Below, piece by piece: positions 34,201-44,267 of a DNA stretch of 64,000 nucleotides. Every line of letters starts with the position of its first letter. Within the stretch, counting starts at the first letter, position 1. Position numbers and translations under genes: made by a program. A model generated the notes under the pieces. The model was not told the DNA's origin. It ran no database searches and saw nothing but the letters and a program-made list of their open reading frames with translations. The DNA is from Rickettsia typhi (lineage in GTDB: Bacteria; Pseudomonadota; Alphaproteobacteria; Rickettsiales; Rickettsiaceae), in the NCBI GenBank assembly GCA_945907105.1, contig CAMDSB010000003.1, positions 1 to 64,000 of the forward strand, written 5' to 3'.

Positions 34201-35505
34201 ATGAAAAACACAGATACGGCTCATAAAGTTATTTCGGAAGATCACCAAGACTGGAGGGCCTTTAGCAATCAAGCCCATAATGGAGTGCTGTTTACTAATT
34301 TCGCTTATAAAGGTACTGACGAAAAGATGCAAGAAGCGGCAAAACAGATACCGCCTGGTTATGAAATGTTTTTGATGAGCGATCATGTTACAGATAGCCA
34401 GGAAGCATCTTTTAGATGCGTGGCATTCCTAAATAAAGAAACGAAAGAGATAGTATTTGCAACGGCTGGAACAAGACCCCATCTTAATAGAAAAGGTATG
34501 GATGATCTATATGATGACGCCTTACTAGTCGCTCAAAATAAGCCTGCAAAGTTGAACCCAGCTCAGATTCTAAACGATATGATTTTAGATAGCCTGGGCG
34601 AACAAGCAAAAGATTATAAATTTCATTACACTGGTCACTCGCTTGGGGCAGCGATGGCTGAAATGCAAGCGGTAGACATGGATATTAAGCTGCAAAAAAG
34701 AGGATTGAAAAACCCAGGTGAAAAAAATCAAATAACAGCTGTTACTTTTGAAAATCCTGGAACGAAGCCTATTGTAGAAAAAATGTATAAAGAAGCGGGG
34801 TTGCCAGAAAATAGCGCAAAAAATCTAAATTTTTGTACATTTAACAATAGAAAAAATATTATTAATAGTTTAAACGAGCAATCTGGTACTGTATATACTA
34901 TCGTTCCTCATTCACAAAAAGAAAGAAATCCTAATTTAGTTCAGATGGTGTTTGAAGTAGTAGCAAAATACGCTTCTGAAATCGCGCCGCTTTTGGGAAA
35001 AGCTTTTAGCTTACTCGCACCTGGTGGTATAGGCATGGAGCTTCCATCCGACCATTCTTTATCAAATTTCAATGAAGTTTTTGTTCAGAAGGCAGGAAAA
35101 GTTAAAGACAAAGAGGGTAATATAATTTCAATGCAGGAGGCTTATACTCAAATTAAGCCGATTGAATACGAGGAAAACTTAGCTAGTAAAATTAAAAACT
35201 TTCAACAGACTGAAAAAACTACCGGTAAAGTCGAATTTTCCATGGATAAATTGGATGAGGTTACAGGGAAACTTGACCGAATAACATTTAGTCGTGCTGA
35301 ATTAGAAAAAGCAACTAAGCTAGAGCAGAGAGAAGGCCTGCCCTCAAATGAAAAGACAAAGTTTACTGCCAAATTTCCTCCAAAAGTACAAAAAAATATA
35401 GCCAAACAAATAATTGGTTCAAAAACAGATGGCTTATCATCAAATCTTAAATTGCCCAGTGCCAAACAGGTTTTAGTGGGAACTCACAGATCAGTTGGTA
35501 TATAG
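34201..35505 (+). CDS. Lipase-like alpha/beta-hydrolase, candidate secreted effector
   Basis: This 434-residue protein is similar to class 3 lipases and related alpha/beta hydrolases. The nucleophile elbow is YTGHSLGAAMAEMQ (Ser147 in G-H-S-L-G). A strand before it reads EIVFATAGTRP, a likely Asp lies in the following VTFENPGTKP region (184-190) and a His in SDHSLSNF (285). The C-terminal 150 residues are Lys- and Glu-rich and unlike the family. There is no signal peptide, so it is cytosolic or exported without Sec; in Rickettsiales such proteins are often type IV secretion candidates, which is inference. The ribosome site is weak, and the inverted-repeat leader may matter. Confidence 0.75.
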   Translation: MKNTDTAHKVISEDHQDWRAFSNQAHNGVLFTNFAYKGTDEKMQEAAKQIPPGYEMFLMSDHVTDSQEASFRCVAFLNKETKEIVFATAGTRPHLNRKGMDDLYDDALLVAQNKPAKLNPAQILNDMILDSLGEQAKDYKFHYTGHSLGAAMAEMQAVDMDIKLQKRGLKNPGEKNQITAVTFENPGTKPIVEKMYKEAGLPENSAKNLNFCTFNNRKNIINSLNEQSGTVYTIVPHSQKERNPNLVQMVFEVVAKYASEIAPLLGKAFSLLAPGGIGMELPSDHSLSNFNEVFVQKAGKVKDKEGNIISMQEAYTQIKPIEYEENLASKIKNFQQTEKTTGKVEFSMDKLDEVTGKLDRITFSRAELEKATKLEQREGLPSNEKTKFTAKFPPKVQKNIAKQIIGSKTDGLSSNLKLPSAKQVLVGTHRSVGI

Positions 35506-35704
35506 ATTGTTATTTTGCATTACGCACAATAGGTTTCTTGCATTTTTTTAAAAATCTAGTAGATTGCCACGGGTAATATTCAGTTTTGTAATCGCATTTC
35601 TATTTGCAGGGTCAATTTAATATTAATTAAATTCGTTGCTAAAGTAAACCTATAGCTGCTAAAATTCAAAAGAGTAACACCCTAAATAAACTAGGAATTA
35701 AATA

Positions 35705-37471
35705 ATGCCTAAAAATACACACATGCAGCCAAACAGATCTATTATCTTATTCTTATGGCAACATATAAAACCATATAAATTGCTTTATATGGTCATGTTA
35801 ATTGCGCCAGTTATTGGTGCTATTTACCCGTTTGCTTATCATTATTCTATTAAATTATTCGTAGACCTCATGTCAACTGATAGCGATCTAAGCACTGATG
35901 ATCTTATTTTCCCCATTTCTCTGTTGCTTTTGTCTCAGATAATTATGGAGGTATCATGGAGAGTATCTGATGTGGTGGAGCTTAAGGCTGAGCCACATGT
36001 CAGGCGATCATTACTATTAAAATCATACGATTATGTACAGCATCATTCTTATAGTTTTTTTCAAGATAATTTTACTGGCGCTATAAGTAGTAAGATTAAA
36101 GGTATTTTAGATGGATATGATCATTTTTGGGCCGAAATGCACCATGGTATATCGCAAAGAATATTAAAGATTATTATTAGTTTTTGTATCCTTTCTATAG
36201 TTCATGTTAATCTTAGCTTATTTATTGTCGCCTGGAGCATCTTATATTTTCCTATTATGTATAAATATTCAGGCAGATTAAATCATCTTTCATTTGAGGA
36301 AACCGAAAGTAGACATCGTCTTATTGGACAAATTTCAGACAAGATCACTAACATCATCGCTATCTTATCATTTTCTGCTAGAAAAATAGAGTTGAAGAAA
36401 CTAGATGAGCAAATATCCAATGATTTTTTGCCTAAACAAATTATGGTTTATAAATATAGTTTAATTGGCAATATCATTAGTGGCATCTTTTTTCTGATTA
36501 TGATGACGTTTTTTCTTTTCTACATGGTGCATCTCAGGGTAAATAATTTGATTTCTGTTGGCGATTTTACTTTTGTTTTTGGTATCGCCATAGTGATAAT
36601 AGAAGAAACTTGGGCAATAACGATGTCTATGCAGGATTTTGCCCGAAATATTGGAGACCTTCGAAGTTCTATTTCACTTTTATATACCCCTCAAATCGAC
36701 ATAGATAAGGCAAATGCAAAGATTTTAAAAATTAAAGATCCAAAGATAGAATTCAAGAATATTAGTTTCGGGTATAATAATGATGATAAGGTTTTTAAAA
36801 ACCTTGATTTATACATTAAAGCAGGAGAGAAAGTAGGATTAATAGGTTATTCCGGTGCTGGCAAGTCATCTTTAGTCAATCTGCTGCTCAGGTATTTTAA
36901 AACTACTAGTGGTGAAATACTTGTTGATGGCCAAAACATTAGTAACGTAACCCAAGATTCACTTCGAGAAAATATCGCTGTTATACCTCAAGATACGATG
37001 TTATTTCATAGAACGCTTTTTGAAAATATAAGATACGGTAGGTATAATGCTACCGAAGACGAAGTTATTGAGGCGAGTAAAGCTGCTCATATTCATGAAT
37101 TCATTATGAATTTACCAGATAAATATCAAACTTATGTTGGAGAAAGAGGCGTTAAGCTTTCAGGCGGGCAACGGCAACGTATATCAATCGCTAGGGCAAT
37201 TTTAAAAAATGCACCCATATTGATCCTTGATGAAGCGACATCTTCACTTGACAGCCATACAGAAAAATTAATTCAAGATAGTCTTAATTTTCTAATTGAA
37301 AATCGTGGCAAGACAGTTATTGCTATAGCACATAGACTTTCTACATTAAAGCATATGGATAGAGTGATAGTCATGGATAAGGGTAAAATTATTGAAGAAG
37401 GTAGTCATAATAAATTGCTCCGTAATCACAAAAGCCTATATAAAAAGCTATGGGAGTTGCAGGAAATTTAA
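35705..37471 (+). CDS. ABC exporter, fused membrane and ATPase domains
   Basis: This 588-residue half-transporter has six helices in the first 320 residues and an ATPase domain after that. Motifs are GYSGAGKSSLVNLLLRYF (Walker A), a Q-loop in IAVIPQDTMLFHRTLFEN, LSGGQRQRISIARAIL (signature), ILILDEATSSLDSHTEK (Walker B) and IAHRLST (H-loop). It should act as a dimer. The shape fits MsbA-type lipid or drug exporters; the substrate is unknown. AGGA lies 8 bases before the ATG at 35705. Confidence 0.92.
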   Translation: MPKNTHMQPNRSIILFLWQHIKPYKLLYMVMLIAPVIGAIYPFAYHYSIKLFVDLMSTDSDLSTDDLIFPISLLLLSQIIMEVSWRVSDVVELKAEPHVRRSLLLKSYDYVQHHSYSFFQDNFTGAISSKIKGILDGYDHFWAEMHHGISQRILKIIISFCILSIVHVNLSLFIVAWSILYFPIMYKYSGRLNHLSFEETESRHRLIGQISDKITNIIAILSFSARKIELKKLDEQISNDFLPKQIMVYKYSLIGNIISGIFFLIMMTFFLFYMVHLRVNNLISVGDFTFVFGIAIVIIEETWAITMSMQDFARNIGDLRSSISLLYTPQIDIDKANAKILKIKDPKIEFKNISFGYNNDDKVFKNLDLYIKAGEKVGLIGYSGAGKSSLVNLLLRYFKTTSGEILVDGQNISNVTQDSLRENIAVIPQDTMLFHRTLFENIRYGRYNATEDEVIEASKAAHIHEFIMNLPDKYQTYVGERGVKLSGGQRQRISIARAILKNAPILILDEATSSLDSHTEKLIQDSLNFLIENRGKTVIAIAHRLSTLKHMDRVIVMDKGKIIEEGSHNKLLRNHKSLYKKLWELQEI

Positions 37472-37553
37472 TTTATATTCAATGAAAGAGGCAAGGGTGA
37501 TACATCATACATCGTGAAAAATAATTTATGTCTGATGGATCGATGCCTTAAAG

Positions 37554-37594
37554 CCACTGCAAGCTCGCTTTAGAACAAAACTTCCTTGCAGCGG
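37554..37594. terminator. Imperfect hairpin between convergent genes
   Basis: CCACTGCAAG (37554-37563) and CTTGCAGCGG (37585-37594) form a 10-base stem with one mismatch and a 21-base loop. It lies between the ends of the rightward ABC exporter and the leftward small gene, and could end both transcripts. There is no strong T run. Confidence 0.4.
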
Positions 37595-37609
37595 TCTATT
37601 TAACTAGAG

Positions 37610-37942
37610 TTATTCTTCGTGGGTATTAACTTCTCCTACTAATTGATTATTAGTAGCGTCCACATCGACCAGACCGCAACCAGCGCACGTAAGGACAATA
37701 TGTTTTATTGTATTGCTAAGTCCTGTAATACAAAACCAAGAGGTGAATAGATTGGTATCAAGCTCACTAAAGTCTGTTGCGCTAAGCGCTAATACAGCTT
37801 CTCTATCATATTGATTTTTTGTCAGAGGATCAGGACGAGGAGCTAGATTAAGAGCTTCTCTTAATGGATTAAGCTTGTCTAACATAGTACTTTTCCAATG
37901 TGTACGTTCTATTCCCCTATAAAATATAAGTTCTTTGCTCAT
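37610..37942 (-). CDS. Unknown 110-residue protein
   Basis: I do not recognise this protein. It has a charged first half (YRGIERTHWKSTMLDKLNPL, then REALNLAPRPDP) and a more hydrophobic second half with three Cys (WFCITG, VLTCAGCGLVDV). There is no clear membrane helix or signal peptide. The ribosome site before ATG 37942 is weak (purine-rich AAAAGAAAAAA). It stands alone between the ABC exporter and rmuC. Confidence 0.45.
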   Translation of the reverse strand: MSKELIFYRGIERTHWKSTMLDKLNPLREALNLAPRPDPLTKNQYDREAVLALSATDFSELDTNLFTSWFCITGLSNTIKHIVLTCAGCGLVDVDATNNQLVGEVNTHEE

Positions 37943-38434
37943 AATTTTTTCTTTTATTAATTATTGTTTACTTGTGTTTAAGATTATCAGTTTAATTTAA
38001 TTCTTGCAATCGAAAATTACTAGGCTTGTTATTGAGTGATTAAATTCTCCTGAATTCCTTATCTATTAATTCGACGGAGCCCTGAAATGATTTCTTAACT
38101 ACGTCAATATATCAGGCTAGACTAACAGCTAGAATAATTTATAATGCTTTATGGTTTCAAATCGTCTTTAACATGGCAAATTTTAGTCATAAATCAACAC
38201 GATTATAAAACCTGGGAGATAGTAACGATGTCTAGAGAAGACTTATTCTTAAAGGTTATTGTAGCTGATGTTAACAGTTTTCGGAATCCCAGACTAGGTT
38301 GTAAAACCTATAAGAAAACTATCTATTCCATGTATTCACTATAGTAAAGAAATGCATCCTACGTCGGCAACTATTTTTATTATTCTCTAATTTTTAAAAC
38401 ATAAAAAGAGAAATTCAAGTTTATTTCATGCAGT
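37943..38434. other. 492-base non-coding gap
   Basis: No gene with good support is visible. A 66-codon rightward frame at 38144-38344 has no ribosome site and no family resemblance, so I leave it out. The gap separates the orphan small gene from rmuC. Confidence 0.4.
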
Positions 38435-39727
38435 TTAATTATCTGAGAAATCAGTGTTTAATTCTTTAAGGTCTATCTCTGCTTCCGCTTCAATCAGCTC
38501 GGACTTTGTGACAAATACTTGTATGCGTTGAAGGGATTCTTGGTCTTTTTTAAGACCACCCTCAATACCCATCTTGTTAAGCTTGCGAGCCTTTGAGAGA
38601 AAATTCCGATTAAAAGAGGCCGCGAATTTATCGTAGTGACTAACTGTACTAGAAATGCTATTACCCAGCTTCGAAGAATACTCGGCCATCAAGCCAACAG
38701 AGGCCATAAGTTTTTTTACTTCTTCAATTATCTGCAAGTGGTTTTGCATCATTAGCTGTTCTGATATTTGAAACTTTGCAAATGAGAGCATATTCATAAG
38801 GCCAGCTGGCCCTACAGGAAAAATATTTGCCTTCCATGCTTTATTCATAAAGTCGCTATCTGCTTCTATCAATTTTTCTACTGCATGCTCAGATGGCAGA
38901 AACATTAAGGTAACTATGTTTGTTAGCGAATAGCCTTTATTCTCTATATTTTTCCTAACCATATCCGCGTAGCCCTTACCAGACAAGGATTTTAAATGAT
39001 TATTCATTGTCCTAGCAAGGTTTTTTAAGTCGTCTTGATCCTCCACTAAGAACTTTGAAGCTTTTGCATCCACGACCATTAATTTATTACTTGGCAAGAA
39101 AATTACGGCATCTGGTCTAAAAATGCTATGATCTTCATCATTAGTGCTATATTGCATCATAAAGTCTATATTTACTCTAAGACCTGAGGATCTTAAGATA
39201 TTTTCTAGCGTAATTTCCGCAAGGTTGCCTGCCCCAGATGGGGAGAGTAAAGAATTTTTTATTATGTCTACAGTGTCTTTGGATAAAGAAACTTCTTTAC
39301 TAAGAGATCCCACCATACCTACTATTCTTTCGAACTCCGAATTAAATCTAGAGGAAGTTTCTTTAATGGCTTTCTCTGAAATTTCTCTAGTTTCTTGGTT
39401 TTCTTTTTTGTGAATTTCAATTAGTTGTTTTGACAACTGATTGCCTAATTCAAAAAGAGCAGCTTTAGTTGCATCATTTGAATCGGCTTTTATTTTATTG
39501 AATTCACTAATTAAGCTTTCTTGATACTTTGATTGAGATAATAACTGTTCTATCCTTTTAATATGTTCAATTTTTTGTATTTCTAACAAGTGGTTTTTAT
39601 TTTGCTCCTCTTGAGATATTTGACGGAGAAAATCAAGTTGAAACCGAAGTCGTGCATTTTTATAAAAAGAAACAACGAGGCCTATGCCAAAAATTACAGT
39701 TATTATTATTGGAATATAAAAAAGCAT
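38435..39727 (-). CDS. rmuC: DNA recombination protein RmuC
   Basis: The 430-residue protein has an N-terminal membrane helix, a long coiled coil (about 30-160) and the RmuC nuclease-like domain: GNLAEITLENILRSSGL, FRPDAVIFLP, LMVVDAKASKF and NIVTLMFLPSEHAVEKLIEAD. RmuC limits inversions at short inverted repeats and is thought to be a PD-(D/E)xK nuclease; the D and the K of VVDAKAS fit. It lies 8 bases after mipZ. Confidence 0.93.
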   Translation of the reverse strand: MLFYIPIIITVIFGIGLVVSFYKNARLRFQLDFLRQISQEEQNKNHLLEIQKIEHIKRIEQLLSQSKYQESLISEFNKIKADSNDATKAALFELGNQLSKQLIEIHKKENQETREISEKAIKETSSRFNSEFERIVGMVGSLSKEVSLSKDTVDIIKNSLLSPSGAGNLAEITLENILRSSGLRVNIDFMMQYSTNDEDHSIFRPDAVIFLPSNKLMVVDAKASKFLVEDQDDLKNLARTMNNHLKSLSGKGYADMVRKNIENKGYSLTNIVTLMFLPSEHAVEKLIEADSDFMNKAWKANIFPVGPAGLMNMLSFAKFQISEQLMMQNHLQIIEEVKKLMASVGLMAEYSSKLGNSISSTVSHYDKFAASFNRNFLSKARKLNKMGIEGGLKKDQESLQRIQVFVTKSELIEAEAEIDLKELNTDFSDN

Positions 39728-39735
39728 AATGGTTT

Positions 39736-40548
39736 TTATTTAACGCCTAAGCTATCCAAGAAATCACGCAATTCCTGACGAGCAGCCACATGTGATAAAC
39801 TGAATGATTTATTGAAATTGGCTTTCTTTAAGTCAAGCAAAGTTAGGCCGAATGGAAATAGTTCTCTAAAAATAACACGTTCACTAAAACCTGGCAAAAC
39901 TCTAAAAGAGATACGCTTAGCCAGTTTTTCAAGTGCTGAGGCAACGTTGCGCTTGTTCTGAGCGTCTATATTACTAAGACGATTACGTACTACAATCCAT
40001 TCAATAGAACCCTGATCCCTTGAAGCTCTTTCCATTTTTTGTTCCCAAAGCATTTGGCTATATATAGAAGGTTTTGATATGTCAAAGTTATCTCCACTTA
40101 TTTTTGCAATTACGTCCAAATCGACAAAACTATCGTTAATTGGAGTAATAACTGTATCCGCATATGAATGGGCTATTCTCGATAAATTTGTATGGCTTCC
40201 TGGTGTATCAATTACAATGTAATCTGCATGATCCTTTGCTTCATTAAAAGCTTCCTCAAATTGAGACTTTTCTTGTTTATCTTTTTCTTCAATAGAATTA
40301 TGTACAGCTTCCTTTAGATGGAAATGCAAAGGCATGTCAACCTTATGTTTTAAGTTTTGCTGATTATAACTCTCTCGATTATTAATATACGACGTAAGAG
40401 AATGCTGTCTGGAATCTACATCTATACTTGCAACATTATACCCTTTATCGAGCAAACCAATAATTAAGTGCATAGAACAAGTTGTTTTGCCCGCGCCTCC
40501 TTTCTCATTGCCGACAACAAAAATACGTGGATTTTTATTTTGACTCAT
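39736..40548 (-). CDS. mipZ: ParA-type ATPase MipZ (division-plane positioning)
   Basis: This 270-residue P-loop ATPase has a deviant Walker A, GNEKGGAGKTTCSMHL, a switch DVDSRQHSLTSY and Walker B YIVIDTPGSHTN. The Arg-rich C-terminal region and the DSR-x-x-S pattern are typical of MipZ, which sets FtsZ placement away from the chromosome poles in alphaproteobacteria. I prefer ATG 40548, which overlaps the end of pepA by 14 bases; a TTG five codons upstream is possible. Confidence 0.9.
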   Translation of the reverse strand: MSQNKNPRIFVVGNEKGGAGKTTCSMHLIIGLLDKGYNVASIDVDSRQHSLTSYINNRESYNQQNLKHKVDMPLHFHLKEAVHNSIEEKDKQEKSQFEEAFNEAKDHADYIVIDTPGSHTNLSRIAHSYADTVITPINDSFVDLDVIAKISGDNFDISKPSIYSQMLWEQKMERASRDQGSIEWIVVRNRLSNIDAQNKRNVASALEKLAKRISFRVLPGFSERVIFRELFPFGLTLLDLKKANFNKSFSLSHVAARQELRDFLDSLGVK

Positions 40549-42049
40549 AATTATCCCAGACAAATTTATTGAGTAACCTCACGCCAAAACCAACTGCTCC
40601 TTTTGGACAGGTTGGATTTTTCCCAGCTTTATCCCACGCGGTACCTGCAATATCAAGGTGAGCCCATTTGACACCATCTTCAATGAAGCGAGCAATAAAG
40701 TGTGCAGCTGTTGCACTTCCAGCAATCCCCTTTTCGCTACCAAGATTTGCAACGTCTGCAACAGAAGATTTTATCATATCATCATAATCTTTATGCAGAG
40801 GCATTCTCCATAATTTCTCATTTGTTTTGAGAGAGGATTCGATAAGTTTTTTTGCAAGCTCATCGTCATTGGCAAATATTCCAGCATAAGTATACCCTAG
40901 GGAAACAACAATTGCCCCCGTTAATGTGGCAAGATCAATCACACAGTCTGGTTCAAAGTTTTTTTGTAAATAAGTTATACAATCGCATAACACTAATCTT
41001 CCTTCCGCATCAGTGTTTAACACCTCAGCTGTTTGACCAGACATAGTTTTTACCACGTCTCCTGGCCTTTGTGCTCCACCACCCGGCATATTCTCAACCA
41101 GACCAACTATACCAATGGCGTTAACTTTTGCACTACGCAAAGCAAGAGCTTTCATGAGGCCAACCACCGCAGCAGATCCTCCCATATCGTGTTTCATATC
41201 ACTCATACCAGGAGCTGGTTTTATTGAAATACCTCCCGTATCAAATGTTACCCCTTTACCCACAAAACATACTGGTTTTTGCTCAGATGGGCCGCCATTG
41301 TACCTCATCACTACTAGCTTAGATTCATTGTGAGATCCTTGCCCAACACCAAGCAAAGCACCCATTTCTAAATTGCGCATTTCTCGTTCTCCTAGAACTT
41401 CTATATCAATTCCAAGTGGGTCAAGCTTTTCTACAATCTGCTCGGCATAGCTTTCTGGATATAAAATATTTGGTACTTCGCTTACTAGATCTCGTGCAAA
41501 ATAAACTGCCATCGCAACCGCTTTCATAGGTTCAAAAGCATGGTAAGCAGCCTCTATATCAGCTACGACTATATTAAAGTCTTTTACCACAAATTTTTCT
41601 TGCTCGGTTTGCTTAGTGAAATATTTATCGAATTTATAGGCAGCAAGTAAAGCTCCACTTGACAAAAGTGATGCAACTTGATCACTGCTAAAATTACCAA
41701 TTCGACCACTTGCGCTAAATCCAATAGTAGAAGCTTTAACAGCTTCAGCTTTAGAATGCATTATTCCACCTATCTCTTCTACTTGATATTCCAAAAGACT
41801 TGATTCATTTCCTATACCTATGATGATTAAGTGTTTGATTTTACCATCTTTATCTACGGCTGTTAAAACAATAGTTTGGCCAAATTTGCCTTCAAATCTG
41901 TTCTTATTAGTAATAGTCTTAGAAATAATAGCATGATATTTCTGATCAATAGCCATCGTCTCATTATCTATTTTTAACTGATCATTGATTAAAACTACTA
42001 TAGCTTCATTTTCATACAAATCTTTGCCTTCAAAAGAAATATTCAACAT
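40535..42049 (-). CDS. pepA: Leucyl aminopeptidase (M17)
   Basis: This 504-residue cytosolic zinc/manganese aminopeptidase trims N-terminal residues from peptides. The metal site reads FVGKGVTFDTGGISIKPA (K and D), DMKHDMGGSAAV (D) and the signature NTDAEGRLVL (D and E). The N-terminal domain is complete and length matches the family. AGGA lies a few bases before the ATG at 42049. The gene heads the leftward pepA-mipZ-rmuC unit. Confidence 0.96.
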   Translation of the reverse strand: MLNISFEGKDLYENEAIVVLINDQLKIDNETMAIDQKYHAIISKTITNKNRFEGKFGQTIVLTAVDKDGKIKHLIIIGIGNESSLLEYQVEEIGGIMHSKAEAVKASTIGFSASGRIGNFSSDQVASLLSSGALLAAYKFDKYFTKQTEQEKFVVKDFNIVVADIEAAYHAFEPMKAVAMAVYFARDLVSEVPNILYPESYAEQIVEKLDPLGIDIEVLGEREMRNLEMGALLGVGQGSHNESKLVVMRYNGGPSEQKPVCFVGKGVTFDTGGISIKPAPGMSDMKHDMGGSAAVVGLMKALALRSAKVNAIGIVGLVENMPGGGAQRPGDVVKTMSGQTAEVLNTDAEGRLVLCDCITYLQKNFEPDCVIDLATLTGAIVVSLGYTYAGIFANDDELAKKLIESSLKTNEKLWRMPLHKDYDDMIKSSVADVANLGSEKGIAGSATAAHFIARFIEDGVKWAHLDIAGTAWDKAGKNPTCPKGAVGFGVRLLNKFVWDNYESK

Positions 42050-42268
42050 TGTTCCTCAAAAAATTTATTTAATTATTAATCACTATCTAAATTAGCTCTA
42101 GATTGCCCAAGTTGCAAGTAATTTAGCAGGGTGTATAGCTAAAAATCGTAGGATATATTACTATAGTTTGCTATGTTATTATAAATTTATCAATTTAGCT
42201 AAACATATGAAAACAGAGTCGCCAGATGGGAGTTGGCATTGTAAGTTTTTCTATGCTCTTTCACACCT

Positions 42269-44263
42269 ATGAATATAAGTTTTAAATATTTTTACCGTAA
42301 GCTTGAAGAAGAATATCACCACATAAGCCTCTGGTATTTTGTTAGTTTTATCTTTGGTATCGTATATTTTTTCCAAAACGTTTCTGAATTTTCATTTTAC
42401 TCCTCATTAGCTATACTAATACCATTGTTGATATTAGCCATTTATTTGAGAAATAAAAATCTAATATTGTTCTTTGCTATTGCTTGTTGTCTTTCTTTTT
42501 TTGTTGGATTTTTTGTTAGCAGTTTTCAGACTTTTTTAGTTGAAACAAAACCAATTCAGAAGGTGATTATAGCCGATGTTACAGGAGAAGTTATTGGTAT
42601 TAAACCATCTCTTCGAGGCACGCAAATTACTCTTAGTAATGTAAAAATAGATAATGATAATTTAAGTAAGGTCAGGATAAATATTAGTCAAAAACTAGCA
42701 ACGGATTTAGATTATGGGGCTACAGTAAAATTAAAGGCAAAATTGTTTCCTCTTTCTTCCAGTGTTCTTCCCGGGACATTTGACTTTGGCTTTTATATGT
42801 ATATGTCCGGCATAGAAGCTTCGGGATATGCACTTACCATGCCTGAGATCTCTTCTAAATCAAGTAATAGTTTTAGTACATATGTACAGGTTCTTAGAAC
42901 CAAGATATATTATCGTTTAATAGAGGTGATGGGTAGTAGAGAAGGTAATTTTGCTGCGGCCATTTTAATTGGGGAAACAAAGGCAATACCGATAGACATT
43001 GCTAAGAATATGCGCGATAGCGGAATTGCCCATATTCTTAGCGTATCTGGCCTGCATCTTTCACTTGTTGCTATGCTGTTTTTCATAAGTAGTAGAGCAT
43101 TGTTAAATTGTTCTAATTTTTTTGCATACAACACTAATGTAAAAGTAATTGCCGCTATTATTTCTATAGTGGGTAGTTTTGCTTATTTACATATAAGTGG
43201 AGCAAATATTGCTGCCACACGAGCGTTTATCATGACAGCTATTTTTATTGTTTCAACTATTTGGGGCAGGTCGCCTTATCCACTTCGTTCAGTAATGATT
43301 GCTGCTTTTTTAATCCTTTTATTTTTGCCCCAATATGTTCTACACCCAAGTTTTCAGCTTTCTTTTGCGGCGGTATTATGTTTGATATCAGGATATGAGT
43401 TTTATATTAAGAATAAATCTATTCTTGGTAACAGCAAGGGAATCATTGCTTCAATCAAGTTATATATTTTTGCCAACATTTACTCTAGCTTTTTAGCTAG
43501 TATTATGACTGCGCCATATGTAATTTATCATTTTTATAAATTTGCAAACTACTCAGTTTTGATGAATTTGATAGCTGTTCCAATGATGTCATTTTTTATG
43601 ATGCCCCTGGCGCTCATTGCTTCAATTCTTATGCCAATTGGTATTGATGCTCCAGTCTTAAAGATGCTTGGCTATTTTATTTCAATAGTAATTGATAGCG
43701 CAGAATTTATTGTTAAGCTTCCATACTCAGTTTGGTCTGTTGGTCACATATCGCCGATGAGTTTGGTGGTTTTTACTATAGGATTTTTCTGGATTAGTCT
43801 CTGGCAAACTAGGTGGCGCTTAATGGGTATTATCATAATTTTATGCTCATTATTGATGATGAGTTTTTCATCAAAGCCAGACTTCATTTACGATCATAAC
43901 TTGAAAATAATAGCTGTTAGGAATAATGATGGCCAATTTTACATATTTTCAGAGGAAACAATACCCACCTTTACAGCAGATTATTGGATTAGCTGGCTTG
44001 GCCAGAAACAAGCTAAGATGTCAATAATGCCTATTAGTAAAGCAGATCTATTATTTAAATTAGCTAATGGGCAAGCAGTATCAATAAATTATTGGGGCTG
44101 TCTTGATGCAGAGGTATCTATTATTACTTCAAAGAAGCTTAGATGTGATTCTGCAAATCAAGTAATCAATAATAGTGAGCTTGTAGAGTATAAGCAGATT
44201 ATGTTATATTGCGATAGTGATAAGCTCTGCAAGGTGCAATTTGGTAAAAAAAGAAGTTGGTAA
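42269..44263 (+). CDS. comEC: ComEC/Rec2 DNA-uptake channel protein, no metallo-beta-lactamase domain
   Basis: The 664-residue polytopic membrane protein has the DUF4131 N-terminal part and the competence domain (SGIAHILSVSGLHLSLVAML, near 250-269, and HISGANIAATRAF). These form the ComEC channel for single-stranded DNA. The C-terminal 150 residues are a small soluble part without the HxHxDH metallo-beta-lactamase motif, so any DNA-degrading function must come from elsewhere. Such short forms are usual in alphaproteobacteria. It is convergent with cckA. Confidence 0.9.
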   Translation: MNISFKYFYRKLEEEYHHISLWYFVSFIFGIVYFFQNVSEFSFYSSLAILIPLLILAIYLRNKNLILFFAIACCLSFFVGFFVSSFQTFLVETKPIQKVIIADVTGEVIGIKPSLRGTQITLSNVKIDNDNLSKVRINISQKLATDLDYGATVKLKAKLFPLSSSVLPGTFDFGFYMYMSGIEASGYALTMPEISSKSSNSFSTYVQVLRTKIYYRLIEVMGSREGNFAAAILIGETKAIPIDIAKNMRDSGIAHILSVSGLHLSLVAMLFFISSRALLNCSNFFAYNTNVKVIAAIISIVGSFAYLHISGANIAATRAFIMTAIFIVSTIWGRSPYPLRSVMIAAFLILLFLPQYVLHPSFQLSFAAVLCLISGYEFYIKNKSILGNSKGIIASIKLYIFANIYSSFLASIMTAPYVIYHFYKFANYSVLMNLIAVPMMSFFMMPLALIASILMPIGIDAPVLKMLGYFISIVIDSAEFIVKLPYSVWSVGHISPMSLVVFTIGFFWISLWQTRWRLMGIIIILCSLLMMSFSSKPDFIYDHNLKIIAVRNNDGQFYIFSEETIPTFTADYWISWLGQKQAKMSIMPISKADLLFKLANGQAVSINYWGCLDAEVSIITSKKLRCDSANQVINNSELVEYKQIMLYCDSDKLCKVQFGKKRSW

Positions 44264-44267
44264 TTTG

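Noticed and set aside
38144-38344. 66-codon rightward frame in the gap before rmuC
   Set aside because: No ribosome site, no recognisable pattern, and the residue mix is typical of non-coding AT-rich DNA.
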